From JAKPQD01 sp029572965 (GTDB taxonomy: Bacteria; Bacteroidota; Bacteroidia; Bacteroidales; DTGW01), in NCBI GenBank assembly GCA_035374585.1, contig DAOSPF010000032.1, positions 1-38,311 of the forward strand: a DNA stretch of 38,311 nt, in the 5' to 3' direction. Shown in pieces: positions 16,448-23,706 of the stretch. Every line of letters starts with the position of its first letter. Within the stretch, counting starts at the first letter, position 1. Below the pieces are notes generated by a model, which saw only the letters and a program-made list of their open reading frames with translations, was not told the origin of the DNA and did no database searches. A program made the translations under genes and the position numbers.

Positions 16448-17659
16448 ATGAATATCAGGAAAATATTATTTCACACTTTAAGCTTTTTGCTGATAATATT
16501 TCCGGCGCTTGTAAGAGGGCAACAGGCTAATGTCAACCTTGACTATAACCCTCAAAAAAACACCGAAGGCCTTATTCCGTTTAGCGCCCCGTTAAATTCG
16601 CCTGAGGTACATGATGACCAGACGGTTACTTTTCGGTTAAAAGCCCCAAAGGCGCAGGAAGTAAAATTGGCAGGTGTGGCTATCCTCACTGCTCTTGGTA
16701 AGGGAAAAGAGATGGTGCCGTTTACCAAAGGCGATGATGGAGTTTGGACATTAACTGTGGGCCCGCTTAAACCCGATATGTATGCATATCATTTCAATGT
16801 TGACGGAGTGCAGATAACCGACCCTTCCAATACTTACGCGGCTTTTACCGCTATGCCGCCATATAGCCAGTTAATTGTTCATGGTAGCGGGCCTGCTTAT
16901 TACGATGCACAAAATGTCCCGCACGGGACAGTAACCCGTCATATTTATCATTCAGAAGTTACTAATGGTGAGCGCGAACTTTACGTTTACACTCCTCCCG
17001 GATATAAACCTGATAAAAAATATCCAGTGTTGTACCTTCTGGGTGGAAGTGGAGAGCTTCCTTCAAACTGGGTGTACGATGGCAGGGTCAATTTTATCAT
17101 GGACAACTTGCTGGCAGAAGGAAAAGCAGTGCCAATGATTATAGTTATCCCTAATAATCAGGTTGTTCATCGCAATCATCCGAAACATGCCGAATTGACC
17201 TTTGATATTTTTGAAAAGGAACTTAGAAACCATGTTGTTCCTTTGATTGATCAAAACTACAGTACTATTAAAGAACCTAAAGGGCGTGCTTTGTCTGGAC
17301 TTTCGATGGGAGGCCGCCACAGTATGTATATTGGCTTTCGTTCGCTTGATTTGTTTGCCAATTTTGGTATTCTTAGCGCTGGCGATGTCGAAGCCGAAAA
17401 GTCTTTAGCTCAATTTTTAAATGACCCTAAAGTAAATAACAAAGTTGATTACCTTTTTGTCGGACAAGGCACTGAAGAAGCAAATGGCTTTATGGGCCAA
17501 CGCTGCATTGCTTTGCATGAGGCATTGGCCAGACATAATATTGAACATGAATATTATGTAGGCGGATACGGTGGCCATGATTGGGCTACCTGGCGTCATC
17601 TCTTGTATTATAGGTTTCTTCCCAATCTTTGGAAAAAAATTAACAATATAAAAAAATAA
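16448..17659 (+). CDS. CE1-like esterase, copy 4 of 4 (divergent)
   Basis: A 403-residue, more divergent paralogue with signal peptide (to about residue 24), CBM48/E-set-like domain (about 45-145) and esterase domain (about 165-403). The nucleophile is Ser286 (GLSMGG) and the histidine His377 (GGHDW). The acid position is Glu343/Glu344 (GTEEA). The HG-x-x-ED loop conserved in copies 1-3 is replaced by LGGSGELP (around 198-205), so the acyl pocket may differ. It ends 2 nt before the type-B carboxylesterase gene, showing tight cotranscription. Acetyl, feruloyl or other aryl esters are all possible substrates. Confidence 0.83.
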   Translation: MNIRKILFHTLSFLLIIFPALVRGQQANVNLDYNPQKNTEGLIPFSAPLNSPEVHDDQTVTFRLKAPKAQEVKLAGVAILTALGKGKEMVPFTKGDDGVWTLTVGPLKPDMYAYHFNVDGVQITDPSNTYAAFTAMPPYSQLIVHGSGPAYYDAQNVPHGTVTRHIYHSEVTNGERELYVYTPPGYKPDKKYPVLYLLGGSGELPSNWVYDGRVNFIMDNLLAEGKAVPMIIVIPNNQVVHRNHPKHAELTFDIFEKELRNHVVPLIDQNYSTIKEPKGRALSGLSMGGRHSMYIGFRSLDLFANFGILSAGDVEAEKSLAQFLNDPKVNNKVDYLFVGQGTEEANGFMGQRCIALHEALARHNIEHEYYVGGYGGHDWATWRHLLYYRFLPNLWKKINNIKK

Positions 17660-17661
17660 TC

Positions 17662-19224
17662 ATGAAGCAAATAAACTTGTTAGTGGCTGCATTTGTCTTG
17701 TTTGGTATTGTAGCCTGTAAAAAACAAATCACCGGGCAGGTGGAAGTGGAAGGCGGGATTATCCAGGGTATAGTTACTGAGGATTTGACCATCTTTAAAG
17801 GGGTACCTTTTGCAGCTCCCCCGGTTGGCGATTTGCGTTGGAAAGCTCCACAGCCTGTTGTAAAATGGGAAGGCGTAAAACAAACTACCGAATTTGCCCC
17901 GGCTCCAATGCAAGGTGGTAACCCTGTTTCGGGCAAAAGTGAAGACTGTCTGTATTTGAATATATGGACTCCGGCCAAATCTGTCGATGAAAAATTGCCT
18001 GTTTTGGTATGGATTTACGGCGGAGGTTTCAGTTTTGGCTCTACCTCAGATCCGGTACATAATGGAGAACATTTGGCACGAAAAGGAGTTGTAGTCGTAA
18101 GCATAGCATACAGGGTAGGGCAGTTGGGTTTTTTAGCTCATCCCGAGTTGAGTGCCGAAAATCCTGAAAAAGTTTCGGGAAACTATGGTTTGCTTGACCA
18201 AATAGCCGGTTTGCAATGGATACAACGCAATATTGCTGCTTTTGGAGGTGACCCCGAAAAAGTGACCATCTTTGGGGAGTCTGCCGGAGCTATCTCGGTA
18301 AGTATGCTTTGTGCTTCGCCTTTAGCAAAAGGATTGTTTAGGGGGGCTATTTCGCAAAGCGGTGGCTCTTTTGGCCCTACAAGGCCTACAACTTACCCGG
18401 GCGAGAATATGAAAACCCTTAAACAGGCTGAAAAAGAAGCTGAAAGCTATCTTCAAATGGCCGGGGTTAAAACCATCGCTGAGTTACGAAAGATAGAAGC
18501 AGATAAATTGCCTGCAGGATGGGGGATGCCCGGAGCATGGCCTATTGTTGACGGCTATGTAATTCCCGACGACCAATATAAACTTTATGAAAGTGGCAAA
18601 TACAATGATGTTGCAGTATTAATTGGTTACAATTCTGATGAAGGGTTGAGCTTTCCGACCGGACGCACACCTGAAGAGTTTGTCTCTAATGTAAAAATGC
18701 GTTTTGGGCCTTTTGCCGACAGCCTTTTACAAGCTTATCCGCTTGAAAAGAATGCAATTGCCCGGAGCGCCCGCAACCTGATGCGCGATGCTGCCTTTGG
18801 CTGGCATACCTGGAGCTGGGCAAGGCTTCAGTCTCAAACAGGAAAGTCAAAGGTTTTCTATTACTATTTTGACCAACATCCTGTACGTCCCGAAGGTTCG
18901 CCTCAGGCCGACCATGGCACACCACACGGAGTGGACGTTCCTTACGTATTTATGAATTTAGATACAGCCAATCAGGGTGTTACCAAGTCTGACATTGAGA
19001 TATCCCAGATTATGGGTACTTATTGGACCAATTTTGCCAAATATGGCGACCCAAATGGAGATGGAGTTGCCCAATGGCCTGCATTTTCGGCTAACAATCC
19101 TCAGGTTATGTATTTAGGCCCCAATACTTTCATAGGTAAAGTGCCTGATGAAAAGGCCTTACAGGTGTTGGATGGCTATTTTGCATGGAGAAGGTCTCCT
19201 GAAGGAGTGGCCTGGGCTAAATAA
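17662..19224 (+). CDS. Type-B carboxylesterase family lipoprotein
   Basis: The 520-residue product belongs to the carboxylesterase type B (cholinesterase-like) family. It has a lipoprotein signal with lipobox Ile-Val-Ala-Cys (Cys19). Family signatures are GVPFAAPPVGDLRW (47-60), EDCLYLNIW (94-102), the oxyanion-hole YGGGF (119-123) and the nucleophile elbow GESAG with Ser207. A Glu in NSDEG and a His in PHGVDVPY complete the likely triad. It hydrolyses carboxylic esters. Its place two bases after the CE1 array suggests a role on xylan-linked esters or the released acyl compounds, but the family is too broad to name a substrate. It is the only esterase here with a clear lipobox. Confidence 0.88.
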   Translation: MKQINLLVAAFVLFGIVACKKQITGQVEVEGGIIQGIVTEDLTIFKGVPFAAPPVGDLRWKAPQPVVKWEGVKQTTEFAPAPMQGGNPVSGKSEDCLYLNIWTPAKSVDEKLPVLVWIYGGGFSFGSTSDPVHNGEHLARKGVVVVSIAYRVGQLGFLAHPELSAENPEKVSGNYGLLDQIAGLQWIQRNIAAFGGDPEKVTIFGESAGAISVSMLCASPLAKGLFRGAISQSGGSFGPTRPTTYPGENMKTLKQAEKEAESYLQMAGVKTIAELRKIEADKLPAGWGMPGAWPIVDGYVIPDDQYKLYESGKYNDVAVLIGYNSDEGLSFPTGRTPEEFVSNVKMRFGPFADSLLQAYPLEKNAIARSARNLMRDAAFGWHTWSWARLQSQTGKSKVFYYYFDQHPVRPEGSPQADHGTPHGVDVPYVFMNLDTANQGVTKSDIEISQIMGTYWTNFAKYGDPNGDGVAQWPAFSANNPQVMYLGPNTFIGKVPDEKALQVLDGYFAWRRSPEGVAWAK

Positions 19225-19254
19225 GTGTTAAACGTTAAATAATAATATAGTAAA

Positions 19255-20091
19255 GTGAAAAAAATCATACTGATAATCACCGTAATGTTGGGATTAAACG
19301 CAGGTATTTCTGCACAAGATCCTAATTTTTATATTTTCCTCTGTTTTGGACAGTCCAATATGGAGGGTAATGCAAAAGTTGAACCTCAGGATACTATTGT
19401 AGATAGTCGTTTTCAGGTGATGGAAACGGTTAATTGCCCTAATTTAAAAAGAGATAAAGGGAAATGGTATGCTGCTGTCCCTCCTTTATGCCGTTGTTAC
19501 ACAGGCTTAACTCCTGCTGACTATTTTGGGCGCACGTTGTTGGTTAATCTCCCCAAAAATGTTAGGATAGGGGTTATTAATGTAGCGGTAGGTGGTTGTA
19601 AAATTGAGCTTTTTGACAAAGATAACTATCAAACCTACGTAGCTTCTGCTCCTGATTGGCTACAGAATATGGTAAAAGAGTACGATGGCAACCCGTATGC
19701 CCGTTTGGTGGAAATGGCCAAACTGGCTCAAAAGGATGGCGTTATCAAAGGGATATTGCTACACCAGGGCGAATCCAATACCAACGATTCGCTTTGGCCT
19801 GCAAAAGTTAAAGGCGTATATGATAATCTTTTAAAAGACCTTAACCTTACAGCTAATTCAGTGCCTTTGTTGGCCGGAGAGGTTGTTGCTGCTGACCAAA
19901 AAGGGGCATGTGCAAGTATGAATGCTATCATAGCGCAGTTGCCCAAGGTTATTCCCAACTCTTATGTAATACCTTCAACAGGATGCCCTCAGCGGGGGGA
20001 TAACCTGCATTTCACAGCAGAAGGCTACCGAATGCTGGGCAAACGTTATGGAGTAAAAATGCTTTCGTTACTGCTTGATAAAGTTCAATAA
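19255..20091 (+). CDS. SGNH/CE6-like acetyl (xylan) esterase
   Basis: A 278-residue secreted SGNH-type esterase starting at GTG. A signal peptide ends near Ser-Ala (19-20). Block I is FGQSNMEG with nucleophile Ser34. A Gly-Glu-Ser-Asn block (HQGESNTND) supplies an oxyanion-hole residue, and the C-terminal Asp-x-x-His pair is Asp249/His252 (GDNLHF). This is the arrangement of the sialate O-acetylesterase / CE6 acetylxylan esterase group. In this setting removal of O-acetyl groups from xylan is the most likely role. It lies 30 nt after the carboxylesterase and 26 nt before a GH43 gene. Confidence 0.85.
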   Translation: MKKIILIITVMLGLNAGISAQDPNFYIFLCFGQSNMEGNAKVEPQDTIVDSRFQVMETVNCPNLKRDKGKWYAAVPPLCRCYTGLTPADYFGRTLLVNLPKNVRIGVINVAVGGCKIELFDKDNYQTYVASAPDWLQNMVKEYDGNPYARLVEMAKLAQKDGVIKGILLHQGESNTNDSLWPAKVKGVYDNLLKDLNLTANSVPLLAGEVVAADQKGACASMNAIIAQLPKVIPNSYVIPSTGCPQRGDNLHFTAEGYRMLGKRYGVKMLSLLLDKVQ

Positions 20092-20117
20092 AGGGTTTTT
20101 AATAAAAATAAAGAAAA

Positions 20118-21488
20118 ATGAAGAAATTGTTATTGTCTTTTGCTTTTGTTGGTTTGTGTGGTTTTGTTGGGGCTCAAAAGCCTATTGTACAAACATATTT
20201 TACCGCCGACCCGGCGCCAATGGTTTACAACGACACAGTCTATTTATATACCTCGCATGATGAAGATTCTACGGTGAATAATTTTTTTACAATGTACGAT
20301 TGGCGTTGCTATTCCTCGACCGATATGGTTAACTGGACAGATCATGGGGCAGTAGCTTCGCTGAAAAACATTGCCTGGTTTGATAAAAACAATGGGGCAT
20401 GGGCTCCCCAATGCATTGCCCGTAATGGCAAGTTTTACTTATATGTACCTATTCATGGTGGTGGAATATCAGTATTGGTAGGTGATTCGCCGACAGGCCC
20501 TTTTCGTGATGTGCTTGGTAAGCGCCTGATAGATAGCGAGCATATTTGGAACGATATTGACCCTACCATATTTGTTGATGATGATGGCCAAGCCTATTTA
20601 TATTGGGGAAATCCTGTGCTTCGCTATGTAAAGCTCAATAATGATATGATTTCTTATGATAAAAGCATTGGGAAAAATGGCATTGTTTCATTAGAAATGA
20701 CTGGTGAAGCTTTTGGAGAGGCTGTTGACCGTGATGGGAAACCTCGCACAAAATATGTCGAAGGCCCTTGGTTTTACAAACGAAATGGCATTTACTACAT
20801 GGTTTATGCTGCTGCCGGAATACCCGAATATATTGCATATTCAACTGCAACATCGCCGGTAGGCCCTTGGACTTACAAGGGATTTATTATGGAAAGGGCT
20901 CCAAAGCTTGCTTTTACCAACCATTCTGGTATAATTGATTATAAAGGGAACTCTTATTTCTTCTACCACAGCGAATCATTGACTGGTGGTGGTGGTTTCA
21001 GGCGTTCGGTTTGTTTGGAGCAGTTTAAGTACAATGCTGATGGTTCTATACCTCTTATTGTGCCTACTGCAGAAGGCGTGAAAGAAAGCTTGTCGGCTTT
21101 AAACCCATATAAACGTGTAGAAGCAGAAACTATGGCTTGGTCAGAAGGCTTGAAAACAGCAAAAGACAACAGTAAAGGTATTTATGTTACTAAAATCAAC
21201 AATGGTGATTATATCAAGGTGAGTAGTGTAGATTTTGGAAAAGGGGCAACAACATTTGAAGCAAGCCTTGCTTCGGCTGCAAAAGGCGGACAAATCGAAA
21301 TTCGCTTGAATAGCACCGATGGTGAACTGTTGGGTACTTTAGACGTAAAAAATACAAAGGGAGCGAATAACTGGGCTGTTCAATCTTGTAAAGTGAAGGC
21401 TGCAAAAGGTATTCATGATTTGTATTTGGTTTTCAAAGGCGGAGAAGGCGATTTGTTCAACTTCGACTGGTGGAAATTTTCAAAATAA
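20118..21488 (+). CDS. GH43 glycosidase with C-terminal CBM6
   Basis: The 456-residue protein has a signal peptide (about 1-19), a five-bladed propeller GH43 domain (about 22-325) and a CBM6-like domain (about 333-456). The three GH43 acids are visible: base Asp31 (ADPAPM), pKa modulator Asp148 (NDIDPT) and acid Glu215 (YVEGPW). GH43-CBM6 proteins of this shape include arabinoxylan arabinofuranohydrolases and beta-xylosidases; I favour an arabinofuranosidase acting on arabinoxylan but cannot fix the subfamily. It has a typical A-rich leader and follows the acetylesterase closely. Confidence 0.88.
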   Translation: MKKLLLSFAFVGLCGFVGAQKPIVQTYFTADPAPMVYNDTVYLYTSHDEDSTVNNFFTMYDWRCYSSTDMVNWTDHGAVASLKNIAWFDKNNGAWAPQCIARNGKFYLYVPIHGGGISVLVGDSPTGPFRDVLGKRLIDSEHIWNDIDPTIFVDDDGQAYLYWGNPVLRYVKLNNDMISYDKSIGKNGIVSLEMTGEAFGEAVDRDGKPRTKYVEGPWFYKRNGIYYMVYAAAGIPEYIAYSTATSPVGPWTYKGFIMERAPKLAFTNHSGIIDYKGNSYFFYHSESLTGGGGFRRSVCLEQFKYNADGSIPLIVPTAEGVKESLSALNPYKRVEAETMAWSEGLKTAKDNSKGIYVTKINNGDYIKVSSVDFGKGATTFEASLASAAKGGQIEIRLNSTDGELLGTLDVKNTKGANNWAVQSCKVKAAKGIHDLYLVFKGGEGDLFNFDWWKFSK

Positions 21489-21534
21489 TAGAGATAGAAA
21501 ATACATTGGAGGTAAAAAATAAAATATAGATAAA

Positions 21535-23574
21535 ATGGGACGCATTGGAAAGTTGATGATGGTAGCAATCCTTATGATTGCTTTAAGTATGGCGGGAACG
21601 AATACTTTTTCAGCCCAAACCGTTTGGCTCGATGAGCTTGATTTGAGTGCAGCCACGCAAGGGTGGGGCGTTCCGATGAAAAATAGATCTATTGACAATA
21701 AAACGCTTACCATTGCTGGTAAAACCTTTGAAAGGGGCTTTGCAACACACTCGGTAAGCTCATTGTTGATTTTGCTTGAAGGAAAAGCCGTTTCTTTTTC
21801 TGCCAAAGTTGGTATTGACGATGAAGTTAAAGGGCATGATGCTGCTGCCGAATTTGAATTGTATGGCGATGGTAAAAAGTTGTGGTCGAGCGGGCTTATG
21901 CGTGTTGGCGATACTGCCAGGGTATGTTCTGTAAACCTTACAGGTATTAAGAAATTCGAGTTGGTAGTAGCAGATGGCGGCAATGGTAATTATTACGACC
22001 ATGCCGACTGGGTTGATGCCAGGTTTGAAGCCAAAGGTGTTACAACCTTTAAAACATACAACCCCGTAGCCAGTGAGCCTTATATTCTCACTCCCAAACC
22101 TTCGGATAAACCTCGCATCAATAGTGCAAAAGTTTTTGGAGTTCGCCCGGGGTCGCCGTTTCAATATCTTGTGGCTGCTACCGGCGACCGCCCAATGGTT
22201 TTTTCAGCTAAGGGTTTACCTGAAGGCCTGAAAATAGACCAAAATACAGGTTTGATTACCGGGGTGCTCTCTAATGCCGGGACTTATATGGTTACCCTTG
22301 AGGCAAAGAATGCAAAAGGCAGGGCCGAGAAACAGTTGCGCATCGAGTGTGGCAACCGTATAGCCCTTACTCCGCCTATGGGATGGAACAGTTGGAACTG
22401 TTTTGCCCACGAGGTATCGGCTGAGAAAGTAAAAAAAGCTGCTGAAGCTATGGTCAAAAGCGGGCTTATCAATCACGGCTGGACTTATATCAATATTGAC
22501 GATTTCTGGGAAAACCATCGCGATTCCAAAGACCCGTCGTTGCAGGGTAAATTTCGTGATGATGCTGGCTATATCGTTACTAATTCAAGGTTTGGAGATA
22601 TGAAAGCCCTGGCTGATTATGTTCATTCACTTGGTTTAAAAATAGGGTTGTATTCAAGTCCCGGGCCATGGACATGCGGAGGCTGTGCCGGAAGCTATGG
22701 TTTTGAAAAACAGGATGCTGAAAGCTATGCCAAATGGGGCTTTGATTACCTAAAATACGACTGGTGCAGCTATGGCAATGTAATTAATGGCTTGCCCGAC
22801 AATGACCCATACAAGGTTTCATCATTGTCTTACAATGGAGGTGGCGAGCTTGCCACAGCTATTAAGCCTTTCAAACTTATGGGCGAATATATCAGGCAAC
22901 AGCCGCGCGATATTGTTTACAGTTTATGCCAATACGGCATGTCAGATGTTTGGAAATGGGGCGACTCTGTTGGGGGCAATTGTTGGCGTACCACTAACGA
23001 TATCACTGATACCTGGGTAAGTGTAAAAAGTATTGCTTTAGATCAGGACAAGTCTGCTGCGTATGCTAAACCCGGCAACTGGAACGACCCCGATATGCTT
23101 GTCGTCGGGCATGTAGGATGGGGCAATCCACATCCAAGCAAACTCAAACCTGATGAGCAATATCTCCATATCAGCCTTTGGAGCCTCTTTTCGGCTCCGT
23201 TGCTTATTGGTTGCGATATGGAAAAACTTGATGATTTCACGCTCAACCTGCTTACTAACGACGAGGTGATTGAAATTAACCAAGACCCTCTTGGCAAACA
23301 AGCTACTTGCAAACAGACAATCGGAGAGCTCAGGATTTATGTCAAAGAGCTTGAAGACGGAAGTTTTGCTGTAGGTTTCTGCAATTTTGGACTTGATATT
23401 GCTGAGCTTTCATATAAAGATTTTAGCAAAATAGGGGTTAATGGCAAATTTAAAGTGCGCGATTTGTGGAGACAAAAAGATATAAGCACTATTGATTCTC
23501 AAACAGGGCAACTGCCTGTTAAGGTGCCAGTTCATGGAGCTTTGTTGTATAAGTTCACTCCCCAAAAAAGATAA
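21535..23574 (+). CDS. GH27 alpha-galactosidase-like enzyme with NPCBM and Ig-like domains
   Basis: The 679-residue product has a signal peptide (about 1-27), an NPCBM-like carbohydrate-binding domain (about 28-168), a putative-Ig (He_PIG-type) domain (about 197-272) and a GH27 catalytic domain starting at TPPMGWNSWN (279-288). The nucleophile is Asp409 (KYDWC), and the acid/base is probably Asp489 in TTNDITDTW. A GGCAGSYGFE segment also matches the family. GH27 includes alpha-galactosidases and beta-L-arabinopyranosidases, and either activity fits side chains of complex arabinoxylans. It lies 46 nt after the GH43-CBM6 gene and is followed by a palindromic repeat. Confidence 0.9.
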   Translation: MGRIGKLMMVAILMIALSMAGTNTFSAQTVWLDELDLSAATQGWGVPMKNRSIDNKTLTIAGKTFERGFATHSVSSLLILLEGKAVSFSAKVGIDDEVKGHDAAAEFELYGDGKKLWSSGLMRVGDTARVCSVNLTGIKKFELVVADGGNGNYYDHADWVDARFEAKGVTTFKTYNPVASEPYILTPKPSDKPRINSAKVFGVRPGSPFQYLVAATGDRPMVFSAKGLPEGLKIDQNTGLITGVLSNAGTYMVTLEAKNAKGRAEKQLRIECGNRIALTPPMGWNSWNCFAHEVSAEKVKKAAEAMVKSGLINHGWTYINIDDFWENHRDSKDPSLQGKFRDDAGYIVTNSRFGDMKALADYVHSLGLKIGLYSSPGPWTCGGCAGSYGFEKQDAESYAKWGFDYLKYDWCSYGNVINGLPDNDPYKVSSLSYNGGGELATAIKPFKLMGEYIRQQPRDIVYSLCQYGMSDVWKWGDSVGGNCWRTTNDITDTWVSVKSIALDQDKSAAYAKPGNWNDPDMLVVGHVGWGNPHPSKLKPDEQYLHISLWSLFSAPLLIGCDMEKLDDFTLNLLTNDEVIEINQDPLGKQATCKQTIGELRIYVKELEDGSFAVGFCNFGLDIAELSYKDFSKIGVNGKFKVRDLWRQKDISTIDSQTGQLPVKVPVHGALLYKFTPQKR

Positions 23575-23593
23575 TGGGTCGAAATAGTTGGAG

Positions 23594-23659
23594 GACCTTC
23601 CAGCTTTCAAAAACCTCGAAGGTTTAAGCAGCAAAGTCAATAACTTTAACCCAAGACCA
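23594..23659 (+). repeat. REP-like palindromic intergenic element, copy 2
   Basis: Related to 13972-14038: stem ACCTTCCAG (23595-23603) with CTCGAAGGT (23615-23623, one mismatch), the same TTTCAAAAAC loop, and a tail ending CCCAAGACCA. Stem bases differ from copy 1 on both sides in a compensating way. It lies between the GH27 and LpqC-like esterase genes. Confidence 0.6.
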
Positions 23660-23706
23660 AAAAAAAGAATAACACACATGCTTAAATAACTATAAATAAC
23701 AACTTT

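Noticed and set aside
20075..20260. Plus-strand 61-codon frame between the acetylesterase and GH43
   Set aside because: It overlaps the end of one real gene and the signal peptide of the next in another frame; low-complexity product.
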